DNA from: Hermodice carunculata
Taxonomy: Eukaryota > Annelida > Polychaeta > Eunicida > Amphinomidae
Assembly: GCA_964020975.1 (NCBI GenBank)
Contig: OZ026615.1
Location: forward strand, 84,507,989 to 84,571,988
DNA length: 64,000 nucleotides
Direction: 5' to 3'
This document shows, in pieces, positions 11,371 through 24,700 of the stretch. Under the pieces are notes generated by a model, which was not told the origin of the DNA, ran no database searches, and saw nothing but the letters and a program-made list of their open reading frames with translations. The first letter of the stretch is position 1. Each line of letters opens with the position of its first letter. The position numbers were made by a program, and so were the translations under genes.

Positions 11371-11912
11371 GACTTTAATTTTCCCAGGCTATTCATTTCA
11401 GTTGCTTCAAACCAAACGGCAATAGCGATGTATTTTTTTCAACTCGTATTTTGTAACATTCCCTTACAAACATATGACTACATTTTTAAGAGAAAAATTC
11501 GATTTCAAGTGATGTAAAGGTGGATCATGTAAATGGTGAGATACATTTACCTGTTGAATCTTGTTTTGGTAGAAGTGAGACAGTAAATCTCATTTGAATA
11601 GCAGAGCAAAAAACCACAGTCACAAATTCCGATGAATTTTTATATTATTGACCTTCAAGAGTGTGAAAACTGGGAAGGTATCAACCACTTGCAAAACACT
11701 GCACTAGTGCGTAGACAATATCTTTACAACCATATGTCCATGTTAATATTGTTTCGCCTGCTATAAACCAATGTTATTTGCAGAAACGCGTATTTAAGTC
11801 AATGCAGTATTTATCACAATATATTTTGTTTTATTTGAAAAACTACCACGAAGTCCACATACATAAACATCAATTTCAACTCACTCAAAGCACAATTCAC
11901 CCTTTACACGCA

Positions 11913-12033
<121 letters not shown>

Positions 12034-12054
12034 GTTCACATACCACATACTCAC

Positions 12055-12153
12055 ATTTGCCAAAGAACAGGATGAGGGCTATCACCTCATATAATTCTTG
12101 TAAATCAACTTGCACATAAGGTCTATGTACTTCCAGTTGAGCTGCACAGGTGC
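12055..12153 (-). CDS. F-type lectin exon, middle
   Basis: A 99-bp exon, phase 1-1, between acceptor tatttttgtggcag and donor GTGAGT. It encodes CAAQLEVHRPYVQVDLQ, then ELYEVIALILFFGK, matching PW..VDL....V..V.i of the F-type lectin/discoidin fold. It joins in frame to the exon at 10.8 kb and probably to the one ending at 12,230. This half is diverged: the PWW motif is reduced to RPYV. Confidence 0.7.
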
Positions 12154-12229
12154 CTGCCACAAAAATAAACACTTGCAGCACATATTTGATCTTTACTCAA
12201 ACGCACCACGTTAAGCTGGGTACATTTAC

Positions 12230-12295
12230 ACTTTAGTGAACTACCAGCGTTTCCCTCTTTATCATTCAGCGTATCAATCTGCGAACCACATACCA
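12230..12295 (-). CDS. Candidate F-type lectin exon, N-terminal part
   Basis: The frame reads VCGSQIDTLNDKEGNAGSSL and ends at a phase-1 GTAAAT donor, compatible with the acceptor of the 12,153 exon (joint SSLKCTCAAQ). It would supply the Q.S...........A part of an F-type domain. The acceptor is uncertain (ttctttggaag or ggttcgcag), so the right end is approximate. Confidence 0.4.
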
Positions 12296-12667
12296 TCTTC
12301 CAAAGAAAACTATCCATGCTTTATGCTTTGTCGATTTTGTATATTTCTAGGTCTTTATTTTAGTCACAAGTACAGCAAATAGTTTAGAAAAAACATGATC
12401 CATATTCACAAATTTTAACCCAACAATGACAGCAAAAAGATTCCAGAGTTACCAAAGCATCAACATTCATCTTCCATTTTAATGTGAAGAAACAAATGTC
12501 ACTCCTGTCTTGAGACAAAGAACGCAGAAAAGAGCCAGTCTTATATTAAGTTCCTGTGCAATTATAGTCAGCCGAAGGCGCATTTTGCACGTCTTAACCA
12601 TATGCTCCTGAGAATTAGGATATTACAGACTTTACTGTAACTTTAAATAATAGTTAGGGCGGTGTGA

Positions 12668-12740
12668 AAAAAACAACAAAACAAAACAAAAAAACAAAAA
12701 AAAAAAAAACAAAAAAAAAAACAAAAAAAAAAAACCAGCC
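12668..12740. repeat. A-rich low-complexity tract
   Basis: Runs of A broken by single C. It may be the tail of a retroposed sequence, but no body was recognised beside it. Confidence 0.8.
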
Positions 12741-15700
12741 AAAGAAAGTGCTGTTAGTTTTCTGGTATGAAGTATCACTGGAATACATGCATATGGCAAT
12801 CAGTCTTTCTTACAAAACAAAAATTTATTTATGATTTACCTGTATTTTTATCTAGTGCGAGTCTCGCCGTGCGGAGGGAGCCTTGCTTTAGTCTGACTGG
12901 GTATCCACTTCTGATTTCTTCTAAGCTGGCCACGGAGAAATCTATAAAATGTCGATACTTCATTCAACAATCTTCCTTTGTTTCCCTTTTTTGTATGATT
13001 TATATATTTACGTACCTGTCGGTCTATGTAATCATTTCTCTCTTGTTTTGGACTGTCTTTCTGTATATGTGTTTCTCTGTCTTTCTGATTTGTCATTTCG
13101 TTTAGGTTTTTTGTAAAACAGTTGGTGTTAGTTTCGAGGTATCATTGACACATGATCTCAAGATGACCTCAAAAACGCCAAAGATGGACAGCATGCAGAT
13201 ATTTGAAGGTTAACTGTATAGCTATTTTTCACATAAATAAGTGACACTTGAAGACAAATTGCGCCTACATATTTGGGCCATTGCTATCATTTACCAGGAG
13301 TCATTGGGGATGGTGCACAGACTCAACAAGACGAAGAACTAAAAACCAGTTAAAATATACTTACTATAAGCGATTATATATGAATAATAAATTATATATG
13401 AATAATAAAAGCGATTTTAACATACAATTTAAGGGAAGCAGGGTATAGTTATTCCTTGTGCTGCTACAGTGTTTCCATGTGTTTTAACATAAAAATGACC
13501 AAGAAGAAGTGATCTTCTGATACCTTACTTGGGTGATTGATCAAACTCCTTTTATCATTACTGCAAAACATAAAGGTCCTAGGAAATTAAATATTTTGAA
13601 GATTTTAGAGCTACAAATTTTATCCTAACACACGCACACAACCACACAAAGGTGTATTTAATCCAACCGTTAGGCTTGGATTCTGCAAAACGATTACAGT
13701 AGCCTTTTCAGTGGCATTGGTCTTTCTAAATGCTCGTAGCGGCGGAGCATCCTTCACAAATCTCGAAGAAAGAATGTGCTCTCACAGTGTATGTGTGGTA
13801 CACCTGGGTATTAACACAAACACCAGTATTTCATTGGGGTCCGTTGTTTACTACTTTAAAGCAGTGATCAATTTAATGGCATGCTAGGAATGTTTGAATT
13901 GTATTATAGTATTTATTATCTGATTGAAATGGTTTCAAGTTTCCCAGTATGGTGTAATTGTAGTACAGAAGACATGTATGGCTTACAACTTTTGAAATAA
14001 CTTAAATAGGATATTCATATGCTAATGCCTTATGAATGGAAAAAATCTATCAAAGTCATTATAGTTCTCAAGAAAATATTAATCGGTTAACTCACGAGCA
14101 GAAAATAATTTCTACATTCAAAGTTCAAGACTTTTAATGTACCAGCTAACTGTGAGTTCCAACATAACAGTACACATAATGTACATAATTTCGTAGTTTG
14201 TTTTTATTATTAGAGACACTAAGGAAATATAAAAAATAAATTGGTTTATTATTACCAACAAAGAATTGTGCATGTTTTTCAAGGAACAGCGCAACAAAAA
14301 TGCACTATGATTATAACATTATGCTTACCCGGGATTCCATTATCAATTTGTCACATAGTCAGCTAAAAGAGCTATGATTTAGTTAAGAAAATTTTATACG
14401 TTTCCGCCCTATTAACTCATGAGATTTCAGAACATATTTGGCGACTGAGTTCTCGGAATAGTTTTGTGTCCGACAACAAGACTTTGGACTTTGGCTAAAA
14501 ACATTAGTTCCATTTCAGGCAAAGTGGCCAAAGCGATACAAATCAGATTACAAGCCTAGCTTACCATATCATAACATCCAAACTGGGATAACTTTAAAAT
14601 GATATCATTACCAATAAAATATTTAAGGATGTGATTAACATATCCCTTTTCAATATACGCTTTCAGGGGTATGATATGAATCAATGGAAAACGTAATAGT
14701 GTAGCGAAATACATTTTTCACGGAAGAGATCTCGGTGATAACAATGGCCTCTGACATGTAGCAAATAGGTCGCGAGATTGCAGTACTAATAATCATATAG
14801 CATTGCACAGCAGTAAAGGCTAAGCACTGTTGCTAGTTACACATTGATAATTCATTCTCATGCATACAGCCAATTACTACAGAGCACTATATACTTTTTT
14901 CTGGAACTTTGCCCTCTTAAATCGTGTGAAAAAGCATAAAAACATTGAGAGCACCCGGCTGATACACGGAAAGGTCTGGGCTAAATTAAAATTAGGGAAA
15001 ATTTAAGTAAACTGTGTGATGAGATATGCAGTCTTGTCTGCACCACATCAATGGAAACTTACAACCCGTAATGAAGGTATATTCCACCAATAATTAGTAA
15101 ATCCCGTTGATTCTATATTGAATTAAGGAAGGAGGTAGTGTAGCACATGCGACCCACCCCATAGGAGATCTTATTGTGATTGCATTATGATGTCATTAAA
15201 AGTGATCTTGTTTGCTTTCTGGGCAGCAGAATATCAAAATATGTTATATGGACAGTGGTAGGGAAGTACGTAAGACCCACCCTACTTTATCTACCTTCCG
15301 AAATTTCCATGGTATTATGGAATAACGCAATCTTAAGGGACAGGAAGTTACAGATATTTACTGATTAATCTGTAGTATTTGTAAGACCTTTTTAATTTCC
15401 TTCCCCCATTTTTTGTTTTCCGAAATTTAAATAATTTGAATAAAAATTGTTAGTGAAACTTTATGTATACTTATGACACCATTCTGAAACAATTGGTCTT
15501 TATTTAAATGAATTTGCAGACCTTTGGTTCTTATAAAACTACCGTTCCTGACCAAATGGTCTTAGCAGTTATGTGGCCCTATATATTTTTGGTTTACCTG
15601 CAGACATGACAGGACCTTTCAAATTTATTTCCTTTTATGACTATGTATGATAGCTACACGATCCTTTATATAATTATTTTGCCATGAAATATGACATGCA

Positions 15701-15820
15701 TGCGTCATCAATGAAAATTATATTTAGGAGATAAATGAAACTTGTAGCGTTCATTTATTTTTATTTTAGATAGGATATATGTACAACATTAACTTACCAG
15801 TACCATCTTTGAAGCAGTTG
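12741..15820. other. Non-coding stretch
   Basis: No recognised exon, RNA gene or element, apart from a short duplicated ttatatatgaataataa near 13,375-13,410. Open frames are short and without domain content. Confidence 0.5.
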
Positions 15821-15823
15821 ATT

Positions 15824-15925
15824 TGTGTAACTGTGTTTACGTATACTCATGGTCATTATTTGGGTAACCGTGTTCACGTGTAGTCATGGTCATTATCTGT
15901 GTAACCGGTTCATTTAAAGTCATGG
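15824..15925. repeat. Short tandem repeat, about 48-bp unit
   Basis: Two full copies and a partial third of a unit containing tgtgtaac, then cgtgt/cgtat, then ctcatggtcattat. Confidence 0.65.
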
Positions 15926-16619
15926 CCTTTTATTGGTTACTTCGATCGAGACAGTGTCAATCTATTGTGATTGGCTGGTACGATTAAGACAGGGCCAGTC
16001 TTGTCTGAAATCATTCTAACAAAGCTTTTAGTATCAATTAACGCTTCCTAATTTTGTGGGTTATCCATTTTTCAGCTACAGGATATTGCTGCATATGCTT
16101 AATTATTATAATTTGAGTCTCCATCAGGGGGCGCCTTTGGAATCATATTTATATATTCTTGATTTCGGTTTTTCGTTTTTTGTTTTTCCCTTACCTTTCT
16201 AAATTTTCTTCTTTTGCTTCTCTTTTTCTCGTATTGACTTAGTCATTCGCCTTAATGGATAAACATAACCTACCTCGAGGTATATTGTAACTTATGTCCT
16301 TGAAGTTGTATAAGGGATTTCAGACAAGGTTTTTTTGTACTTAATCTGTATTTGCATCAAGCGTTATATTGCAAAATAGCTTCTGCTCACTGTCTGGATA
16401 TTTTGTCTGATAATCTAATTTAACACTTGATTAGGCTTGTTTACAAAACGTTTCATATCCTAAATGATGGCCGGTACTGCAACGATTTTAGATCGTTATG
16501 GTGGTGTTGATATTCATTCTCTTACTTATATATTGAATTACACTCAATTCAAATGTAAATGATCCCAATATATCTGGACCTATACTCATAAAACAATCAC
16601 GCTACTTGATATCGATCAG

Positions 16620-17340
16620 CTCATTGCACCCTTTAGAACATGTCAAACTATTTCACTACTTTCAGCTTAAATTATGAGTCACTTAATGTCAACATTGATG
16701 AAATATTTATTTCAATACATAGTTTAGAAAGGCATGTTTGCTCGCCTAGGGCTACTTCTTGTCCAGAACGCTCGCTCAGAAGGGACTCAGATTTGTCGCT
16801 TTTACATTCAAAAGGATAGTATCTTATATGTGAAGGAAATGTTTGTACGCCACCAGGGGGGTTGACTATTTACCTCAAAGATTGTTACAATTTTAAAACA
16901 GCAATGGCATATGTTCAATTCGATGTATATGAAGCACAATTTATTGAATTATAGGTTGAAACTGTTGCTAAAAAGTTTATACTGTAAAACATCTGTAGGC
17001 ATCCACGTGATCTTAATGAAAACTGTGACACTTTTTTGATTAATTCGCTGTGGTCTTGCAAAAACTGTTGCGACAAAGGTGTGAAGTAATAATAGCTGGG
17101 GACTTTAATATTGATCTCTTAAAAATTAAGGGTAGACCTGTTTTGGGTCCCTTTGTTGACACAATTACGTCTTTGAGCTTTTTTTCCAAAATCATTCTCC
17201 CACTAAACTTTCTCAACAACGTGGCACTCTTATTGATACCCTTTTAATGAAATATGTCGACTGTAATATAAGTTTATAAAATTCAGAAATTCTGACTTCA
17301 AGAATTTCTGATCATTTACTTTATTTTATTTGTGTAGACG
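16620..17340 (+). mobile_element. Degenerate LINE, apurinic endonuclease part
   Basis: Translated pieces include LNYESLNVNIDEIFISIHSL, then PPGGLTIYLKDCYNFKTAMA, and near 17,085 EVIIAGDFNIDLLKI followed by DTITSLSFF and a GTLIDTL-like end at about 17,230. AGDFNID is the catalytic region of AP-type endonucleases of CR1/L2-like LINEs. It contains several stops and frame changes and is truncated at the (TA)n(TG)n tract at 17,341. Confidence 0.8.
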
Positions 17341-17341
17341 T

Positions 17342-17379
<38 letters not shown>
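17341..17379. repeat. (TA)n(TG)n microsatellite
   Basis: A short compound dinucleotide tract at the end of the LINE fragment. Confidence 0.9.
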
Positions 17380-18599
17380 GGTGTTTTCCAAGATGACTTC
17401 TTATATGGGGACACAAATTTAAAAGACTCGTTATACTTTAGAAAAGGACAATTCAAATTATTTATCACAGTAATTATATTAAAAGGCTCATACTTATCCT
17501 ATCTTTAAGCCTCGAAATTGCTTGAAACTAAAAAGTGTATAAGTTACGGATGTTAAAAGTTTACTATAAGTTACAAAATCATCGCCTTCCAGGGTAATGT
17601 TTATCAAATTCCAGTTACACCAACTCTGCATGTCCATGATCATCATACGAGTAGGAAACAATTCTTTGTTGCATGCACACCATGCATGTGATCAAATTGC
17701 TAAAGACATGAAATTATTGGCATTTTGAATACAACACCTGAATTAATCTTGGAAAAGATACATACCCATAATTATTTTGGTTATTCTTTCCATGCTAAGA
17801 AACTATTTATACAAAACTTGGATGAGATATATACAATTATATATGAAATCCTTCCAACCATTTATCTGTCTCTCCATTTCCAATTATAGTTTTTTTTTAA
17901 TTTTAATTTTTACACTCCGTCACATGCTCGTTCCTTTGCTCGCTCTCTCACTGATTCATACACCCACTTCACCAGCTTCGCGTTGATTTGCTCACTTATA
18001 TCACATGTATGCGTTCATACTGTCATTTCTTCTTCTTGTGATAAACAACTGTTACTCCATGTATGTAGCGCAATGAATAAAATACACGTCATTCATATAT
18101 ACAGTTTTCGGGACATATCCGCAACTATACATACTGCACGCAGGTACTGTGTCACATTCCACTCGCTTTGAGTCGATATTCCAGCACCAGGGCATCAGGA
18201 AGAAAGAATATTGTTGGCGACACATGCTATCATACTGAAAGCCAACATACTGCAGTTCAGGTTCACGGCGGCTTATCAACTTCCATGACCTACAACATTG
18301 TTATAGTTTTTCCCATTATTATTATTATCATCATCATCGTCGTCGTTGTTGTGGTCGGTTTCAGTGTTGACTGTAAAATAATTATTTGTACTTACTTCAT
18401 AATAGGCATTAACCTACAGATGTCTACACTATGGGCATTCGAACATGTGTAGGAATCATCATTATCGTCACTATATTACTATTGTTATCACGGTGGCGAT
18501 TATTATCATTATTATTGAAGGTGCTCTGGTCTACCCAAGTAGAGGAAAATCTAATATCCTCCATATTTAAGTCTACTTGTCTATGCTGGCATGTTTTTT

Positions 18600-18685
18600 T
18601 CCCACCACTAGTACATTTTAAGGGCGGCGTTCGGACATTTTGGCGGAGGTGGGCGGTGGACAGCGGCGACCAGCGGTCGTACAAT
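18600..18685. repeat. GC-rich inverted copy of the 19.5-kb element end
   Basis: ttttaagggcggcgttcgga, then cattttggcgg and ggtgggcggtggacagcgg, is the reverse complement, with few differences, of 19,457-19,525. The two may be the ends of one element or two solo copies. Confidence 0.65.
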
Positions 18686-18977
18686 ACAGTATTACACATG
18701 CCAAACTACAATTGCAGAATTGGAATCTTAAACATACATATATTGACTTCTGACTGGCTAATAATACATTAAATATAAACAAATACTGTCCACAAAAGAC
18801 ACAAATGTTAAGTGTAATTAATTTTGCATTGTTATAGCCAAACACACAATACAGTATTAACCATGCTGTATTGTGTGTTTTTGGCTGCCAATAAGCTTTT
18901 GTTTGCAGTCAGCATGGTGCTGTCATAATTAAAGATATCTATTATGATAATGATGTCTTGATTAATAATTTATGAAA

Positions 18978-19048
<71 letters not shown>

Positions 19049-19143
19049 ATATATATATATATATACATATATACACATATATATATATATACATATATAT
19101 ACACACCCATACACAGTGTGTGTGTGTGTGTGTATATATATAT
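18978..19143. repeat. (CTAT)n/(TA)n/(TG)n microsatellite
   Basis: About 70 bp of CTAT repeats, then TA-rich, CA and TG tracts. The last part can fold on itself (tacacac...gtgtgta). Confidence 0.95.
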
Positions 19144-19261
19144 ACATTTTGACTTTTATTGTCACCCAGCCTGGGTCCATAAGTGCACACATTTGTTAAA
19201 AAGGTGCATATATTTGTTCTCTTAGCTTACAACTGAAAGAAACTGATGCTCCCTGGACTGA

Positions 19262-19525
19262 TTTGAGTTTGTCTGCGGCAGATGGCGGCGATGAGCGGCG
19301 TTCTGCTGCCAAGGGCGGCGGTCGGCGGCCATAGGCAGCATCGCCGCCCACTCCTGTTGAGACTCCACAGCAAGTGAGAATGTGTGCGGCGGTCTGCGGC
19401 CACCAGCGGCGGACAGCGGCGATTGCCGCCGACCGCCGCTTGTCGCCGCAGAACGCCGCTGGTCGTCGCCATCCACCGCTGTCCACCGCCCACCGCCGCC
19501 AAAATGTCCAAACGCCGCCGTTAAA
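19262..19525. repeat. GC-rich CGG/CAGCGG palindromic element
   Basis: A dense run of gcggcgg, agcggcg and their complements ccgccg and cgccgct, with internal hairpins, in an otherwise AT-rich region. It is open in several frames on both strands only because stops are rare in this composition. It ends in ccaaaatgtccaaacgccgc, matched in reverse at 18.6 kb. Confidence 0.75.
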
Positions 19526-20466
19526 ATCTACTTGTGCACATTACCAGCCATTCTAGACTGGTTTTATTGACACAGAATTAAGCATTATACCTCCAGTTTG
19601 TGCTAGGCTGATACTCATCACTTTATATATGGCATACGAAGCTAAGCATTAGCTGAAACACCAATCACCAGTCCTTTGGCATTGTTTGAATTAAATTATA
19701 TTCACCTTTTGCAGTGAATTTGCTGGACATGTGTGAACATTGCATTGGGCTCTCCCAGTTCGAGTGGTTGCACACTGGTATCAAGCTCAGCGTATGCCAT
19801 GGTGCATTTGTTATACAGACTTGGCATTTCTTTCATTCCAATGGGTTTTAAACTAATTTATACGATGCTTTGTCCCTAAAAAGTCTAATATCTAAGAATT
19901 ATGTACAGTATGCATCTCCATGGCTGTTAGAAGTCTCTGAAAGCAAGTATTACACCATAACGGAGGTGAAGGTGAATGGGGAATGGGCTGGTTACAGATT
20001 TCCGGTCGGTGTGATGGTAAAGAAAAACTGTAGTTTGTGATTAGCACCTTTGTAATTAGGCATTGACGAACAGAACCAGGTTTAAATGTAGCTCCTGTGA
20101 ATTTCAACTACATGACTCAAGGATAATCATTGGATTGGAAACGACCCTATCACACCCATAGCGGCGGCGCATGCTGGAACGTCGTGTCAGCTATACGGAG
20201 TTATAACTGCAGACAAGCAAGCGACATAAAGCATTTCAAAACAAAAAATGGCACCAGCTACTCCATAAATGTACCAGCCTCTAATAGAGCAGATTACGCC
20301 CACGGGTGTCCTCTGAATTGTCATGCCTCTACAGAAAGGGACTTACACATGTGGTAAAATACATCCTCAGTCTCTCTATTACAACTATGAACATAACATC
20401 CAGAAGAGAAACAATTTCCTAACGCTTAAATGAATGATGACCACAGTGTAATACTGCTCCAAAAAC

Positions 20467-20539
20467 ATAAATAAATAAATAAATAAACAAACAAACAAAC
20501 AAACAAACAAACAAACAAACAAACAAACAAACACATACA

Positions 20540-20590
<51 letters not shown>

Positions 20591-20591
20591 A
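20467..20591. repeat. (AAAT)n/(AAAC)n microsatellite
   Basis: Tetranucleotide repeats alternating between AAAT and AAAC blocks. Confidence 0.95.
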
Positions 20592-21586
20592 GTATATTTT
20601 AAACATTCCTAAGGTTTATCAACTAAAGCGAATGAGAGAAATATGTCTGAAAAACTCCTTATGTATCTGACAACCCTCAAACGTTTTTCTTTGTTTTCTC
20701 CAAAGCCAAAATATTTTTCCACTTTAAACCTTACAAGCGCTCCCCGAAAATCTTAGTCTTTGAATTACAAGAGTTCACGTCCACATTGTTTTCCTAGACC
20801 TTCATATCACTGCAAAACATAAACTATGGACGCGCCATGTATACGTGCACCTAGGGATGCTACTACTGATTTTGGGGAGAAATGAACCAACATATCCAGG
20901 TATATACACAGAAATCCACCTTAAGTAATGTATCCAAGACGTTCAATATTATCAGCTAGGTGAAAAATTATTGCTGCATTAATCAACGAATGAGTTACTA
21001 TACACATGGTACTTTTACCCATTTTACCACTCTCGCTTCATGTTGTCTGCATTCAAAGCTCAGATACGCAAAACCATGCTGAACATAAAACATTCAGCCA
21101 ATATTGAGATAATCGCGTTTTTGTTCATATTGAGTTCGCGACTTTTTAATGATCACGGCCAAACAAATACATTTCCATATTTTACTTCAGCATCATGTAA
21201 ATTAAGAATGCCACTCTTCACAATATCTTTCCAAAAACATAGTTTCGAAATCCGTATCACAAGTAAATCTCCAGAGTCATATGTATACCGATTGTGCCAC
21301 AATATATTATACACGCGTTTCACATTAACAGTAGCATAGCATAAATGACTTAATAAAATACCTGCAAATTCCTTTTGAAGTTACCATGATGGATCCTCTG
21401 TAAGTTGCGCCAATGTCACTGGGATGATAGCACACACTTGGCTCTGTTGACAGATACGATAACACGAGATAGGTCCATGACCAAGAACGTTGTTTCTTAT
21501 TTAAACACATGTTTAATGCAAACAGTGGGAGGCTAAATTTCACTTCAGCATGGTAGGTAATATTGTTTCACAGATTGGTGCACATA

Positions 21587-21737
21587 TGCATACATACATA
21601 CATACATACATACATACATACATACATACATACATACATACATACACACACATACATACACACATACATACATACATACATACATACATACATACATACA
21701 TACATACATACATACATACATACATACATACATACAT
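21587..21737. repeat. (CATA)n microsatellite
   Basis: About 150 bp of CATA units with a few CACA interruptions. Confidence 0.95.
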
Positions 21738-24700
21738 GTAAAGCAATAATGGCAGCAAGCCATAAACTTTATTTCCCTCATCAACTATACACATTCTTAT
21801 TTGGCAAATTACGCAAACAGAATCGACAAAATACATTATAAATATGTAACAATACAAAGAGAAGGGAATGTAGTCCTCTATTAAACAGCTGTGTTTGTTT
21901 ATATCAACAAGAAGTGATAGCATAAATCCATGAATTGATCAGTCGCTTCATGAATTCATCCTTCTTTTTGTATCAGAGTGATGATCTCGCTCCATGAAAT
22001 CCAAAATAAATTCATTACTATTTATAGTCTTTAAGCTAAATGAAAAATAAGTGTTTATTCCAATCTTTTAATGATGAAAAAATGGACCACATTTACAGCA
22101 CTAAATGCATTTTATCCTCTAATATATTACCATGTTCTGTCTGCCTAAGGGTTTTATTTGTGGTTTTATGTCTGCACGTTTTAAATTTTTAGATCATGTG
22201 CCCAAACTCCAAAAAGAATAGTATTGTTCCTAATAATTCAATCATATATATACAATAAATTGACCCTATCTTGAAGTAAATTTTAAATTTTTTGTCAATG
22301 CGTAACTTTTTTTCAATTTGTCATTGTTGTCCAAAGTATTCTCTACGATTACTCCGGAATTCATATGTTGGGTAGTCATGTATTCACAACCCGATATTTT
22401 ACCAAATTGGTTCATAACTTAACTTACATAATTTGTTCCGAATAATCATTAACAACCATCAGATGCAAGGAACTCTACTTTAGTTCTTCAAAACTAAACG
22501 TACGGCTACCTACAAAGTCCACAAAATTATATTACAGGTAAGATATATGCCGACATAAACAGTTTACCTTAAATGTTTTCTAGCAAAATCGTAAGCCAGC
22601 TTATGCCTTCTTCTTTTTCGTCTCATCTTGTGAACACCTTTTTCATTCACTGTCTAGATCACACCGAGTATATAAACAATGGCTTGATACTGCCTAAATA
22701 GATTTGAGGGTCATGGTCACATTTAGGTTTTAGTTGCAATATTTGTTTCAAAATATATGGTTTTACGGAACATTTATTGAGACAAAGGCACCTGTATTAA
22801 AAGTGCAAGTTAAATGTCGTGATGTTTAGAAACGACTTTTTTAAAATTCTGTGCTATCTGCAAGTGAAACATCTCTATTTTAAAAGGCATTAGTTCATTT
22901 TTAAAGTCAACGGAGTGAGTGTTATTTTTGTTTTTGTGTTTTGTTCGTGGGTCTTTGCGTATAACCTGGGGGTGCAAGAGTTGAAGCTCCTCAAGCTTTC
23001 TTTAAACAGAAACTGATATAATGGAGAACCCCACTCCTTTCCTCTATCCACAAAGTATGCTTGGAAATATTACTGTTTTGTTTTTGAATATAGACTCCTC
23101 TGCCCCACTTTCGTATCGTATAGACTGGCACATTACTTCTTCCTTTGTGTTTGTAGAGCTTTTGATAAAGTTTCATTAAATTTTAACGAATTGTTCGCGG
23201 TTAAAATTTATGATTCTTGGCCCTGAACAACAGTCACATAAGAATCTGAAATATACACACGAAAATATCAACTACTATGACAAGACTGTTAAATCCACAA
23301 AACCAATGGGCAGCTTTCGGCAGATTATACATCCAGTACCTCTAAATGGGGACAAGCACCATTTTATAAAACTGTACTCATCATCTCAAGATCGTCCAAA
23401 ATACGGTTTATTCTGAATGATTGAATAATTTGTGATTATAATTGTATTTTGCACCTGCTTATTATGTAAACGTGTACTCTGCTATGTTGGTTCTGAAAAT
23501 GCTGTACCTCTATGACAAACAAATTGTTTAACACAAATTTAGGGTGACAATTACCATGATATGAATAATAAACAATTGCAAATTATCTTACACACTTCAC
23601 AAATATAACCAGATATCCCTTTCAATCCACACATGGCACTACATTTTTCCTTAGGAAAACAATCTGTACATCAAGCTTATTGTAAACTCACACACGAAGC
23701 TGGCTGATGTCAGACGATATTCAATTTGCACTCGTACTTGACATTTGGGCCAGATGACACTATCACATGGCTAATAAAATTGAGCAGTATATTAGGCAAC
23801 TCTAACGACCAGTTGCTTTCAGAGTTCAAAACCATTTGCGTAAAAATAACACCAGAATACAGTTCAATCTAAAACGGGCATGTATCTTAGCATGATAATG
23901 TAAAAACGGTGTCTACCGTTGAACAGCTATATAAACAGCAAGGTAACTTTCATTGCGCTGGAAGACCAGAAGCTACAGAAGCAGCGGCATCTGGGACACA
24001 TATATTCGCTTTAACCTGCTTGTGTGTTCTGTGAACATTGCAACCCAGTTACATGGACAAGTGGCATTAACCACCTGTTTGAGTTCTCTTGTAGCATACA
24101 TGTATATGCAACGGAAATGACCCTTTACTAAGATCCAGTATTTTGTTGCACTGCTTATGCAAAACTAGTGCCATGGAGCCAAATAAGAGAGATAAAAGTT
24201 TGGAAAAATACTGGACAAACATACTATTCGCGGTAGTTTTACAATAAAATAAAATCAAATTGACTAGAATTTAGGCAAATTCGAAAAAAAGTATTGTATG
24301 TACCAAATTACTTGTAATATTTTGAGCCAAAAATAAAAAAGTTAAGAATCCATACTACAATACCCTTTCTTACTTTGATAGTAGCAATAGTATAACGTAA
24401 TTTGTCCTCCTCCAAACCAAACGTGGGGAAGGCTTCCGCTGGTTGTTACAGAGCTGTTAGATCCAATTTGCATCGATATAAACTCTTTGTGTGTGCGCAT
24501 GCCTGCCACCTTCGGGCACTGGGGGCCTCTCTGTGTTCAGAATAGAGACACGGCTATAAATGTTATATTTCCCTTTGGTGCCCAGATTATTTTACCACCA
24601 ACAGCCAATTTGCTGTGTATTTCAGTTGTCGATGTATATCTAGATATGGTTAATATAAAAATGCATAAAACGTTTTTTTTTCTCAGTTTTCGAAACTTAC

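Noticed and set aside
12848-13096. Minus-strand 82-codon frame rich in Arg/Lys
   Set aside because: No recognisable domain or splice context.
19196-19570. Five overlapping open frames on both strands, Arg/Ala/Pro-rich
   Set aside because: They result from the GC-rich CGG element, which has few stop triplets.
19892-20360. Cysteine-containing frames on both strands around 20 kb
   Set aside because: One has a plausible acceptor, but no domain pattern and no good donor.
21540-21923. CRISPR-like or repeat-protein signal at the CATA repeat
   Set aside because: It is a simple tetranucleotide microsatellite in an animal genome; no spacers.
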